Origin: Pseudomonas cremoris
GTDB taxonomy: Bacteria; Pseudomonadota; Gammaproteobacteria; Pseudomonadales; Pseudomonadaceae
Direction of reading: 5' to 3'
Assembly (NCBI RefSeq): GCF_014230465.1
Contig: NZ_JAAXCY010000019.1
Coordinates: 1-64,000 of the forward strand
Length of the DNA stretch: 64,000 bases
Shown: in pieces, positions 1 to 9,600 of the stretch
How positions within the stretch are numbered: the first letter of the stretch is position 1
Layout of the letters: each line of letters starts with the position of its first letter
Position numbers and translations under genes: made by a program
The notes under the pieces: generated by a model
What the model was told of the DNA's origin: nothing
What the model saw: only the letters and a program-made list of their open reading frames with translations
Databases searched by the model: none

Positions 1-32
1 TGCGCTTCCGATCACTCGTTAGCGGGATGCGA

Positions 33-60
33 ATTCTACAGCGTTACACGCTGCTGTCAA
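33..60 (-). promoter_or_regulatory. rRNA-operon-type promoter P2
   Basis: On the minus strand a perfect TTGACA (60-55) and TAGAAT (38-33) are separated by 16 bp, about 145 bp downstream of P1. Two strong promoters in tandem in front of a non-coding leader are characteristic of rrn operons. The transcript leaves the window at position 1, so the 16S gene itself is not visible. Confidence 0.75.
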
Positions 61-178
61 CACCTCTTTTTCAACTTCTTGCGGGCTTCGATGAGCTGAA
101 GCAACTGACTGCCGAAACCTACATAACTCATTGTTTACCAAGGAGTTTTCCGTTTCGACTGCGCCGGAAGTGGGGCGA

Positions 179-229
179 ATTATAGGCCTCCAGAATCTGC
201 CGTCAAGCCCTTAATTCGAATTTTCTATC
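179..229 (-). promoter_or_regulatory. rRNA-operon-type promoter P1 with UP-like element
   Basis: Read on the minus strand, TTGACG (206-201) and a perfect TATAAT (184-179) are separated by 16 bp. The -10 is followed by a GC-rich discriminator, and the sequence upstream of the -35 (207-229) is AT-rich like an UP element. This architecture is that of a strong, growth-rate-regulated stable RNA promoter. It points left, out of the window, and there is no protein gene between it and the edge. The identity of the transcript as an rRNA operon is inferred from the architecture and from my recollection of Pseudomonas rrn leaders. Confidence 0.75.
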
Positions 230-367
230 AAAGGGCCAAAAATCACTCAACCCTCTCTATATAGAACGATAAACGTCCCAACATGAGCAATATATTGCTC
301 AATTCAAAACAGTTAAGCATCATAGCGCCAGATTCATTTTCCAATACGACCTCGGACAAACACCCCA

Positions 368-1255
368 ATGACCACCTCCCCTCGCAGCCTGGCCACGGCA
401 CTGTTCCCTATCGGCCTGCTGTTGATCGCCATGGCTTCCGTCCAGTCCGGCGCTTCGCTGGCAAAGAGCATGTTCCCTATCATTGGCGCGCAAGGTACTA
501 CTGCTCTACGCCTGATTTTCGCCAGTGTAATCATGCTGCTTCTATTACGGCCATGGCGCGCCAAGCTGACAGCAAAGTCCCTGCGCACCGTTATCGTCTA
601 CGGGATGGCATTGGGGGGGATGAACTTTCTCTTCTATATGTCGTTGCGCAGTGTCCCCTTGGGTATTGCAGTCGCCCTCGAATTCACTGGACCGCTTGCG
701 GTAGCAATCTATGCGTCACGTCGGGCGGTCGACTTCCTGTGGATCGCGCTCGCGATCGTCGGCCTGTTGCTGTTGATCCCAATGGGAGAAACCAGCAGCG
801 GCATCGACCTGCTCGGCGTGGCCTACGCACTGGGAGCAGGCGTCTGTTGGGCGCTGTATATCCTGTTTGGCCAAAAGGCCGGCAACGACAACGGCGTGCA
901 GACCGCAGCCCTTGGCGTGATGATCGCGGCATTGTTTGTCGCGCCTTTCGGCATTATCCATGCTGGCGCTGCACTGCTGACACCTGCATTGATCCCGGTC
1001 GCCCTTGGCGTGGCCATCCTGTCCACTGCCCTGCCCTACACCCTGGAGATGGTCGCACTGACACGCCTGCCCGCCCGCACCTTCAGCACCCTCATGAGCG
1101 TCGAACCGGCATTCGGTGCGCTGTCCGGGCTGCTCTTCCTGCAAGAACACCTGTCCCTGGCGCAATGGCTGGCCATCACCTGCATTATCCTGGCCTCCGC
1201 TGGCGCAACACTGACCATGCATAACGAATCAAAACCGCTGGTTCCGGCGGATTGA
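368..1255 (+). CDS. rhtA: Threonine/homoserine exporter RhtA (EamA family)
   Basis: A 295-aa inner-membrane protein of the drug/metabolite transporter superfamily with about ten hydrophobic segments and two EamA repeats. The N-terminal GASLAKS and central VALEFTGPLAVA stretches match what I know of E. coli RhtA (YbiF), which exports homoserine and threonine by proton antiport. Length agrees with the family. The start at 368 is chosen because the family conservation begins a few residues later; an overlapping longer frame starting at 283 is out of register with the conserved protein. It is monocistronic, flanked by the rrn promoters on the left and a lipoprotein gene 168 bp to the right. Confidence 0.88.
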   Translation: MTTSPRSLATALFPIGLLLIAMASVQSGASLAKSMFPIIGAQGTTALRLIFASVIMLLLLRPWRAKLTAKSLRTVIVYGMALGGMNFLFYMSLRSVPLGIAVALEFTGPLAVAIYASRRAVDFLWIALAIVGLLLLIPMGETSSGIDLLGVAYALGAGVCWALYILFGQKAGNDNGVQTAALGVMIAALFVAPFGIIHAGAALLTPALIPVALGVAILSTALPYTLEMVALTRLPARTFSTLMSVEPAFGALSGLLFLQEHLSLAQWLAITCIILASAGATLTMHNESKPLVPAD

Positions 1256-1423
1256 CCGATCTTTGAATGTAGCTCTGGTATTTACCGCTCATTTAGGCCA
1301 TGTTTAGGCCGTAAACGAATGTCATTCATGGAGAATTTCGACAAGGACAGCGTGAACGCTACACTCGAGAGCGAGTAGAGCCTGCTTCAAAGCATTGTTG
1401 CGAAGCGGCTATTAAGGATAGGA

Positions 1424-1705
1424 ATGAAACGAATTTTGATACTGTTAATGGTCGTTGCCGTTGCTGGCTGCGCCGCGACCACCAAGACAGAAGTAAAACG
1501 GGGCAAAAAAGGGCTGCATATCAACTGTTCCGGCCTGTCCTCTTCCTGGGACCAGTGCTACACAAGCGCAACCAACTCCTGCGGAGCCAAGGGCTACCGG
1601 GTTATCGCCAAGTCGGGCGACAACTCCGAAGAGCCAGGGGACTACCCCTTCGGCCTCAACCCCGCCGGCTATACGAGCCGCAGCATGATCGTCATCTGCA
1701 AATAG
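1424..1705 (+). CDS. Small cysteine-rich lipoprotein, function unknown
   Basis: A 93-aa protein whose first 16 residues form a lipoprotein signal peptide ending in the lipobox VAGC, so it should be lipidated at Cys16. The mature part is short, basic at first and carries several cysteines (NC, QC, SC and a final VICK), which suggests disulfide bonds in the periplasm. A purine-rich AAGGATAGGA lies before the ATG. I do not recognise a named family. A hairpin terminator follows directly, so it is a single-gene unit. Confidence 0.7.
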   Translation: MKRILILLMVVAVAGCAATTKTEVKRGKKGLHINCSGLSSSWDQCYTSATNSCGAKGYRVIAKSGDNSEEPGDYPFGLNPAGYTSRSMIVICK

Positions 1706-1710
1706 TCGAC

Positions 1711-1742
1711 CGAGCAGTCATCCTCCGACTGCTCGTATTTAA
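1711..1742 (+). terminator. Rho-independent terminator of the lipoprotein gene
   Basis: A perfect 9-bp stem, CGAGCAGTC paired with GACTGCTCG (1711-1719 and 1727-1735), is followed by TATTTAAC. The T tract is interrupted, so it may be modest in strength. Confidence 0.6.
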
Positions 1743-2010
1743 CTTCCGACACCAACCGACCATTCACCCTACAGGCAGTCGATCACGCTCGCCTGACCGT
1801 CGTGGGTGAAGCCCCGGCTCAAATCTCGATCGCCAAACGTACGTAAGCGCCATTTGCGAGTAAATCGTAAGCAGCGTTTGCCGTTTGCAGGCCGAATCGA
1901 CGCTCATCCATGATCGGCTTTCGCTTGCCTGCGCGAGTATCTGACCAGGATGTTCGAGCCCCCTCCCCGTCAATCACCGCGACATGCCCAGGCGCCCGAA
2001 CTGCAACCGA
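1743..2010. other. Intergenic stretch, no gene seen
   Basis: This gap between the convergent lipoprotein gene and the aminopeptidase gene has no convincing ORF, RNA or repeat. Short ORFs here lack ribosome binding sites and protein-like composition. Confidence 0.5.
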
Positions 2011-3819
2011 TCAAATAGCGGCCGTACGCACCCGCAACCACTCAAGGCCCGCACCACTGAGCAAAGGACTCAACCGTTCACGCACCTCGGCGTGATAGGC
2101 GTTGAACCAATCGCGCTCGTCGCTCGTCAACAGTGACGGCTCCAGGCAACGGGTATCAATTGGACACAAGGTCAGGGTTTCGAACTTGAGGAACTCACCA
2201 AATTCGGTTTTGCCCGCCTCCCGATTCAAGACCAGGTTTTCGATGCGCACACCCCAACGTCCCGGGCGGTAAGTCCCCGGCTCGATAGAGGTAATCATCC
2301 CAGGCTGCATCGCCGTTTGCGGCGCAGTGGCGGCCTGATAGGCGATCACTTGCGGGCCCTCATGCACATTCAGGAAATAGCCTACGCCGTGTCCTGTACC
2401 GTGGCCGTAGTCTACGCCCTCAGCCCAGATCGGAGCACGGGCGATAGCGTCCAGGAGCGGCGACAAGATCCCCTTGGGAAAGTGCGCACGGGACAAGGCA
2501 ATCACACCCTTGAGCACGCGAGTGCAGTCACGCTTTTGCTCTTCGCTCGGGGTACCGATGGGCACCATCCGCGTGATATCGGTTGTGCCACCCAAGTACT
2601 GGCCACCCGAGTCGATCAACAACAAGCCATCACCCTCGATCAGCGCATGCTCTGCTTCAGTAGCGTGGTAGTGCGGCATCGCGCCGTTGGCGTTGTACGC
2701 GGCGATAGTGTTGAAACTCAGCGACACATAGCCCGGTCGACGAGTACGCGCAGCAGTCAAGTGCTCATCGATGGTCAGTTCAGTGATGCGCTCACGACCC
2801 AACGCACTGTCCAGCCACGCGAAGAATTCGCACAGTGCCGCACCGTCCTGCTCCATGGCTTGGCGGATATGTTCTGCGTCATCCAAGCTCTTGCGGGACT
2901 TGGCCAACGTAGTGGGGTTTAATCCCTCTACCAGCTTGACGCCTGGATCGAGGTTTTCCAGCAAACCCGCAGTGACGCGCGCCGGGTCAACCTGCAAGCT
3001 GGCACCCGACGGTACAGCACGTAGCGCATCAGCCACTTCGCTGTAGTCGCGCAGGGTGACGCCATCCTGTTTCAGCACAGCCCGCAACTCGGCATCGACT
3101 TTGCTCAGCGCGACAAACAAAGTGGCTTGCTGCTGATTGATCAACGCAAAGGACACGAACACCGGGTTGAACGAGACGTCCCCGCCACGCAGGTTGAACA
3201 ACCAGGCGATGTCGTCCAAAGTCGCGATGAAGTGCCAATCAGCGCCCTTCTCTTTCAGGCTTGCACGCAGTGCACTGAGTTTCTCGCCCCGGCTGACAGT
3301 CGCCTGCGGTGGCAAGTGTTGGTAGATCGGCTGGTTCGGCAAGGTAGGACGCTCTTGCCAGACTTCATCCAGCAGGTCGATATCGGTACGCAAACGCGCG
3401 CCGCGCTCAGCCAGCTTGGCGCCCAACGTGCGCGCCGAAGCCACAGCCATCACGGCGCCATCTACCGCGACGACCCCGCCCTCAGGCGTCTGTTCTGCCA
3501 GCCATTCCAAAGGCCCAGGTTGCCCCGGCTGCAATTTCACCAAGTCGATACCGCTGCCCTTGAGTTCCTTGGTCGCTTGCTCCCAGTAACGGCTGTCAGC
3601 CCAAACCCCGGCGAAATCTGCAGTGACAATCAATGTCCCCACCGACCCATGAAACCCCGACAACCATTGCCGCCCCTGCCAGTAACCCGGCAAATATTCG
3701 GACAAGTGCGGGTCGGCCGACGGCACCAGCAGGGCATGGATGCCCTCGCGGCTCATCAGTTCACGGGTATGCGCCAGGCGCTGGGGAACCGTTCCATGGG
3801 TCAAGGGCTGCGTACTCAT
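2011..3819 (-). CDS. Aminopeptidase P family protein (Xaa-Pro aminopeptidase, M24)
   Basis: A 602-aa cytoplasmic metallopeptidase predicted to remove N-terminal residues preceding proline. It has the long three-part layout seen in larger APP enzymes: two creatinase-like N-terminal domains (about residues 5-310), a pita-bread M24 domain (about 311-540) and a C-terminal extension. Dinuclear metal ligands are visible: LLLIDSGG and TTDITR (two Asp), GHGTGHGVG (His), SIEPGTY and RIENL (two Glu). I chose the ATG at 3819, preceded by AGGAGA, over an in-frame start 25 codons upstream. The cysteine desulfurase gene ends 49 bp upstream on the same strand, so co-transcription is possible. Confidence 0.88.
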   Translation of the reverse strand: MSTQPLTHGTVPQRLAHTRELMSREGIHALLVPSADPHLSEYLPGYWQGRQWLSGFHGSVGTLIVTADFAGVWADSRYWEQATKELKGSGIDLVKLQPGQPGPLEWLAEQTPEGGVVAVDGAVMAVASARTLGAKLAERGARLRTDIDLLDEVWQERPTLPNQPIYQHLPPQATVSRGEKLSALRASLKEKGADWHFIATLDDIAWLFNLRGGDVSFNPVFVSFALINQQQATLFVALSKVDAELRAVLKQDGVTLRDYSEVADALRAVPSGASLQVDPARVTAGLLENLDPGVKLVEGLNPTTLAKSRKSLDDAEHIRQAMEQDGAALCEFFAWLDSALGRERITELTIDEHLTAARTRRPGYVSLSFNTIAAYNANGAMPHYHATEAEHALIEGDGLLLIDSGGQYLGGTTDITRMVPIGTPSEEQKRDCTRVLKGVIALSRAHFPKGILSPLLDAIARAPIWAEGVDYGHGTGHGVGYFLNVHEGPQVIAYQAATAPQTAMQPGMITSIEPGTYRPGRWGVRIENLVLNREAGKTEFGEFLKFETLTLCPIDTRCLEPSLLTSDERDWFNAYHAEVRERLSPLLSGAGLEWLRVRTAAI

Positions 3820-3868
3820 TGTGTCTCCTGCTAACCACGAATAATTATTATGTGTTGCGAAAGTTAAA

Positions 3869-5029
3869 TCAGACCGCCCAAAACGCCGGTGCACTGGCGA
3901 GTGCCGCCTTGATCAATTGCACGGCTTGGTCGATATCCTGCTCGGTGGTAAACCGGCCCAGGCTCAAGCGAATGGTTCGGCCAGCGCTACGCGCATCATG
4001 GCCCAGCGCCAAAAGAACGTGGGACGGCGCATTACTCGCCGAATTGCAGGCAGACGTCGCGGAAAACGCGATACCGGCGCTCAATGCGGCGGAGTTGAAC
4101 TCGCCTTCGCCAAACGTGAGGCTCAAAGTGTGAGGAATACGCTGCGTAGCGCTGCCGTTAAGACGCACTCCGGCAACCGATGCCAATTGATCCAGCAGGC
4201 GCTGGCGCAAGGCTACGATCACCGCCTTCTCTTCATTGAAAGACGTCGCCGCCAAGGCGAACGCGGTGCCCATGCCGGCAATCTGATGGGTCGCCAGGGT
4301 ACCGGAGCGCAAGCCACCTTCGTGGCCGCCACCGTGAATCTGCGCCAACACCTTCTGCTGCGCCCTAGGCCCGACGTACAGTGCGCCGACTCCTTTGGGG
4401 CCATACAACTTGTGGGCGGAAAACGACATCAAATCCACCGGCCACTCGGCCAGGTCGATAGCCACCTTGCCCGCACCTTGCGCGGCGTCCACGTGCAGCA
4501 GCGCGCCGTGTTCACGAACCCGTGCGCCAATGGCCGGGATGTCATTGAGGGTACCCAGTTCGTTATTCACCAGCATCAACGACACCAGGAAGGTGTCTTC
4601 GCGCAGTGCTTCACTCACCGCTTCGGCAGTGATCAAGCCGTCGGCGTCCGGCACCAGGTAGGTCACGGCCACTCCGGCTTCCTGCAATTGCCGCGCGGTG
4701 TCCAGCGTTGCCTTGTGTTCGATCTGGCTGGTGATGATATGCCCACCGGCCACACCACGCGCCTGGGCGACGCCCTTGATCGCAAGGTTGTTGGACTCGG
4801 TGGCACCGGAGGTCCAGACGATTTGCTCAGCCTGGGCACCGACCAGATCGGCCACCTGGCGACGCGCCTGCTCGACCGTTTGCCGGGCCGCTTGGCCAAA
4901 GGCATGGGAACTGGACGCAGGGTTACCGAAATTGGCGTTGAAGCCCAGGCACTCGACCATCACCTGGATAACTCGCTCATCCACTGGGGTGGTGGCGGCG
5001 TAGTCGAAATACAGCGGACGTTTATTCAT
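3869..5029 (-). CDS. IscS/NifS-like cysteine desulfurase (stand-alone)
   Basis: A 386-aa PLP enzyme predicted to remove sulfur from cysteine as a protein persulfide. The PLP lysine is K207 in SFSAHKLYGPKG and the catalytic cysteine is C328 in the TSACNSAS loop. The long flexible loop puts it with group I desulfurases. It starts at the ATG at 5029, where conservation (YFDYAATTPVD) begins; the longer frame adds 17 unconserved residues. It is not in an isc or suf cluster: no scaffold, HscA/B or ferredoxin gene is nearby, and the next gene is an aminopeptidase P. It is therefore likely a paralogue of the housekeeping IscS, with unknown acceptor. Confidence 0.85.
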   Translation of the reverse strand: MNKRPLYFDYAATTPVDERVIQVMVECLGFNANFGNPASSSHAFGQAARQTVEQARRQVADLVGAQAEQIVWTSGATESNNLAIKGVAQARGVAGGHIITSQIEHKATLDTARQLQEAGVAVTYLVPDADGLITAEAVSEALREDTFLVSLMLVNNELGTLNDIPAIGARVREHGALLHVDAAQGAGKVAIDLAEWPVDLMSFSAHKLYGPKGVGALYVGPRAQQKVLAQIHGGGHEGGLRSGTLATHQIAGMGTAFALAATSFNEEKAVIVALRQRLLDQLASVAGVRLNGSATQRIPHTLSLTFGEGEFNSAALSAGIAFSATSACNSASNAPSHVLLALGHDARSAGRTIRLSLGRFTTEQDIDQAVQLIKAALASAPAFWAV

Positions 5030-5225
5030 GACGTTAGAGACTCGCAGAGCAGGTTCCCGAGAGCAGCGCCTCAGGGGCATCGACCGGGACAGAGGTCGTC
5101 AGGTTTAACCGATCGAATGCTATTAAAAAAGGGTCACGTAATGTAAATGTGCGTAGGAACGCTCCTGGAATTGAGCTTAACAGCCCGAAGGTTGGGCACG
5201 TTAGAACGATTGGGCCTAAATGCAG

Positions 5226-5264
5226 AAAGCCGAAAAGTTCTCTATTGCGACTTTTCGGCTTTTT
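5226..5264 (-). terminator. Hairpin terminator downstream of the DUF1552 gene
   Basis: A perfect 13-bp stem, AAAGCCGAAAAGT paired with ACTTTTCGGCTTT, lies at 5226-5238 and 5250-5262, just past the stop codon of the minus-strand gene. The T-run is longer in the plus direction, so it could act bidirectionally, although nothing on the plus strand appears to enter it. Confidence 0.6.
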
Positions 5265-5281
5265 AAGCAGTACCTGCATGC

Positions 5282-6661
5282 TTAGACGTTACTGAATATC
5301 CCACTCACCGGGTCGACATTCCCACCATAAGGCACGCTGGTCCCTGCCGCCTTGGCGATGGTGGCCCAGATCCTCTGCATATCCACAAACGTATTGCCAA
5401 CCACAGGGTTGCCATATTGCTGCCTGTCACCCTGGGCCGTGATGTTGAAATACCGGCCCGCTCCGTCGCCGCTTTTTAACAAACCACTGGCGCCCCCCAT
5501 CAGGACCAACGGCATATCCAGCGTATGTTCGGGCGCACCGTCGGCCATTTCGCTGGTGAACACAACCAGGGTGTGTTGGAGCAAGTTGTCGCCTGGCACA
5601 TCAGGGTCGGCATGCATTGCCAATTGGTCCATGAATAGCTTGACGCGCTGGGTATACCACTGTCTCGATTTCTTCCACACATCCAACCCGGCATAGCGGT
5701 GAGCGCAGTCATGGGGGTTGGTCACGTCACTGACGTCCAGGATATTCAACGATTCTGCCGAGCGGCCGACCTGGACAGTGGCAACGCGGGTGATCCCGCA
5801 TGCCAGCGCCGTGGCGACCACCTGATGATGGCTGTTCTGCACCTGGGTACGAAACTGTGCCGACTTGTACGGCACCTCGTCCAGCGCCAAAGGCGAACAC
5901 TCACCTACGGGCGGCAACACCTCTTCCATGTCCTTCATGGTTTGTTCCACGGACGCCAGCTGTGTATCAAGCTTTTGCTTTTGCGCGCCCCCAAGCCGTC
6001 CTCGGACTTCATTGATGTCTGCCAGAACCGGGTCGAACACATGCTTGTTTCGCGACTGTTGCTCACGCACCTCGCGGCTGACGCTCCCGAAGATTTTTTC
6101 GTACATCAAAACCGGATCCTGTTCAGGCCTGCGCATCGCGCCACCATTTTCCGGCCCCTCCCACGACACATGCCACGCGGTGCCGTCTATGCCCGAATGC
6201 GGCCCGGAATAAAGACTGCGTTGGGACGGATCAGTCCCCGGCATGTGCCGCCCCAACAGCACATCGATCGAGGCCATCTTCTTTTCACGGTCTCGCAGCG
6301 CCCAAGTCCAACCGTTATGGCCCTCATTGCCTGGTCCCAAAATCGTGCCACGCAAGTACAGCGATTGGTTCCTATAGGCGGCAAGCTCTTGACTGACTTC
6401 GTTAAGCACAAAGTCCGAAGTATCCATGCCACTGGCCCTCGGATGCCAAAGGCCCAGGCCATCGCTGGAGTACGCAGACGCGGAGTCAACCGCCAAGCCA
6501 TCGGGCACCACAAAAAACACGACTTTGAGCTTGGCTTGCTGGCTCTGCCCAGTCAGGGCCATTCGCGCCAGGCCACATTGGGTCAACGCTGTGACGGCGC
6601 CAACGGCCCCTAAACCGGCAAGACCGGCAAGGAACAGACGACGGCTTTTCAAGATATCCAT
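5282..6661 (-). CDS. Tat-exported DUF1552 protein
   Basis: A 459-aa protein. It begins with a twin-arginine signal (SRRLFLAGLAG) followed by a hydrophobic stretch, so it is probably exported folded. The body, with VVFFVVPDG, the NEGHNGWTWAL region, the DPVLADINEVRGRLG linker and the late VVFTSEMADG motif, resembles DUF1552 proteins, which are related in layout to the DUF1501 and sulfatase-like secreted proteins abundant in Planctomycetes. I start it at the ATG at 6661, preceded by AGGGA; an in-frame TTG lies two codons upstream. The stop of the large upstream gene is 2 bp before this ATG, so the pair is translationally coupled. No catalytic function has been established for the family as far as I know. 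Confidence 0.8.
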   Translation of the reverse strand: MDILKSRRLFLAGLAGLGAVGAVTALTQCGLARMALTGQSQQAKLKVVFFVVPDGLAVDSASAYSSDGLGLWHPRASGMDTSDFVLNEVSQELAAYRNQSLYLRGTILGPGNEGHNGWTWALRDREKKMASIDVLLGRHMPGTDPSQRSLYSGPHSGIDGTAWHVSWEGPENGGAMRRPEQDPVLMYEKIFGSVSREVREQQSRNKHVFDPVLADINEVRGRLGGAQKQKLDTQLASVEQTMKDMEEVLPPVGECSPLALDEVPYKSAQFRTQVQNSHHQVVATALACGITRVATVQVGRSAESLNILDVSDVTNPHDCAHRYAGLDVWKKSRQWYTQRVKLFMDQLAMHADPDVPGDNLLQHTLVVFTSEMADGAPEHTLDMPLVLMGGASGLLKSGDGAGRYFNITAQGDRQQYGNPVVGNTFVDMQRIWATIAKAAGTSVPYGGNVDPVSGIFSNV

Positions 6662-6663
6662 GA

Positions 6664-9600
6664 TCAATCCCTCTGCGTCTTGAATTGGAACGCGTTGGAG
6701 GTGCCCAACGTGCGCAACATCATCGGCAATGAGCCCTCTCCTTTGAGCCCGTCGATCATTGCCTTGACCGTCGCGGTAGTGGATTCGTCAGATTTGTTAC
6801 CCGACGCAAAACGGAAGTAGCTGTCCGCCATGCAGAACAACGACGCCGAGTTGTGCGCGATCAATTTAGAGATACCCCGCACATCCTCGATAGGTACCGT
6901 CCCATCGACACTGATAAACGGCCCGGCGGCATTAATCGGCAACTGCGCAGGGAACTGCGCGTAGTTATAGGCCGGTTCCTGCTGCCGATAGCGCCCGGTA
7001 GCATCGTAGTGCTCCATCGACGCACCGGTGTCATTCATGTATTGGTGGCACTGCCAGCAACGTCCGCCAGAGGCCTGCTCACCGTTGACCAGGTCCCAAC
7101 GTTCGCGGGTCGTGATCGCACGCGGCGGGTAGGCCGGCTCCGTCGGCTCGGCCTCAATCGGTGCACCAAACTCTCGGCAGAACAAATTCTCGCGAATTGC
7201 AATGCCGCGCTTGACCAGCGAAGTGACCTTGAAGTCAGCGGTAGACGCCTGAAAGAGCCCGAGGTGTAGTAGACCTCCGCGTTTCTCATCCACCGTGACC
7301 TTCTGCATTGTGTCGCCCGTTACCCCGCTGATGCCGTAATGCTCGGCCAGCGCTTTGTTCAGGAAGGTCACGCCCGGGTTAAACAACTCATCCAGCGTGC
7401 CCTTGCCATCGAGCATCACATGGCGGGTCAACAGCGACTGCTCTAGCGTCATCAGTTGGATCGTCGTCGCATCCAACCCCGGTTTTTCCTGCACACCGCG
7501 CTGCGTCTTGATGTAGTAACTGATGAATCGGTTGAATTGCTCCAGGCCCCGCTCGGTGCGCATCATCCGGTCGATCTCTGCTGTAATTTGCGATGGCGTC
7601 TGCAGCTCATTGCGCTCGGCCTTGGCCAGCAACTGCGCGTCCGGGGTGGTTCCTTGATAGGTGTAGGACAACGCGGTTGCGGTCTCGTAAGGCGTCAGCT
7701 TGTAGACCTCGGTTTTTCCCGACACAGCCTGCCCCAACTCCGAGCGGTAGAGGAAGTTGGGCGACAGCAGTAGCGCTGTCACCAGCGCCTTCTCTCCGTG
7801 CGCATCCAGCGTGGCCTGATAACGCGCAAGTTCAACCTCGGTCAAATGACGACGGAACAGTTGGTAGCCCAAAGCACTCACCGCCCCACTGTCGGTGGCC
7901 GACTTGAGGTGTTCAAGCTGTTCGGCTGTCACCCTTTCGGCGATCGACACGGCCATGCCATACAGTTGCTTGATGTCTTCGGCCTGCAAGAACCCCATGT
8001 CTGCCTCACCGGGGTACTTGAAGTCTTTTTCCGATTTATCCGCCGGCAGTTTCTCGGTGTTGACCTCCACCGCCAGGATATCTTTGACACTGTTGGCGTA
8101 TTCGTCACGCGTCAGCAGACGTAACTGGCGCTGCCCATGGGCTTCCGTCGACTCCAAGTACGGCGCCCAGACCACGCTAAACAAATGCTTGCTGATCTCG
8201 GTGGCGCAGGTGGTATCACAGTGCCCGGCCACCGGCATGCTCTTGATCTGCCGCACCAACGCATCCTGGCCCGCAGCGCTCCACGCCACCGCCATGCGCA
8301 GGTTCTTGAAAAACTCCACGGCATGGCACTTGGTGCATGACTCGGCCAGTACCGATTCGCCCAGTTTCGGCTCGTGGCGATACGAGATCGGCGTGAGTTG
8401 TTCGTCCTGGCTTTCTTCGTTGATGCGTAGCGTTACCCGCTCCGGTTGTGGCATTTCCTGAGGGTAGAAAGGGTGGAGGATGTCGTACTCCCCGTAGTCG
8501 AAAAGCCGTGTGACGCTCTCACCCCAGGGCACTTGCACCACTTCGGGCGCGGCATCCGCAGGCTCTTTTGGCTGTACGGTGAAGTGCCATTTGGCGTCTG
8601 TTACGGAGCTCGGCTTCTGAGGCGCCAACACCGTGACTTTTACTTCCAGCTTGATCGGCCGCACACGGTATTGCAGGTTCAATACCTGTTGTTTGTTCTC
8701 GGCAGACAAGGTGAGGAGCGTGTTGCGTGTCTGGGGAATCCAGTTTTTCACATCGTTGAGCTGGACCTTGTACGTGCCGTACGCCAACCCGTTGAGCACC
8801 AGTGCAGCCTCACTGTCGGCGGGATTAAAGGACGTATGGAACTGACGGGAGTTACCGTCAGGCGAGATCAGCGTGCCACTGATCATTTCGCCCTCCAACT
8901 CCGGCGCAGGTGCTAGCATCGGGCGCAAGCTAAGCCGTGTATCCGGCAGGCCTGTGGGGTCATAACTGACGTGATAGATCACCCCCGCGACATCATCGGA
9001 GATCAGCAGACTCCCATCGGACAGCTCCAGGAAATCCACAGGCCTGCCTATGCACGAATCATCCAGGCAAGACACATCAAAGCGTTGCGGGTCCTGGATG
9101 AAACCGTTGATCAGCGGGATCTGATTAACCACCCGTGTGCCGTCCTGGATAGAGACCAGGCGCACATCCATGCCCGGCCGCTCTGCCGTACCCGCACCGT
9201 GCACAGCCACCAGCATATTCTGGGTGCCCGCACGCGCGGGGTAGCCGTTCCAGAATTTCAGCCCCAGCGGCGCCGTGTTGGTGCCTAACTCAAAGGCTGG
9301 GGGTACATACTCTTTCGGATCGACCTGTTGCAAGGATTTATCGGAAACAATCGCGCCTTGAACCAAAGTCGGCTGAATGACACTCGGGTCGTTAAACTCT
9401 TCTTCGGTAAAGCCTGGCGTGCCTTTGCCGAACAGGTAAGGCACTCCAAAATGCTGGTTGGGGGCGCTGATCCTGTTGATCTCATCAGGGTTGGGATAAC
9501 CCTGGCGATTGTTGTCGGTGAACCAGATTTCACCGGTCGTGGGGTTCCAGTCGAAACCGACGGAATTACGCACCCCCTTTGCAAGAATTTGCGCTTTGCC

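Noticed and set aside
283..1224. A 313-codon frame overlapping rhtA
   Set aside because: It is out of register with a clearly conserved transporter and has an Arg/Pro-rich composition typical of out-of-frame GC-rich DNA.
5034..5279. An 81-codon frame upstream of the desulfurase gene
   Set aside because: It crosses the terminator hairpin, lacks a ribosome site and overlaps the start region of the desulfurase gene.
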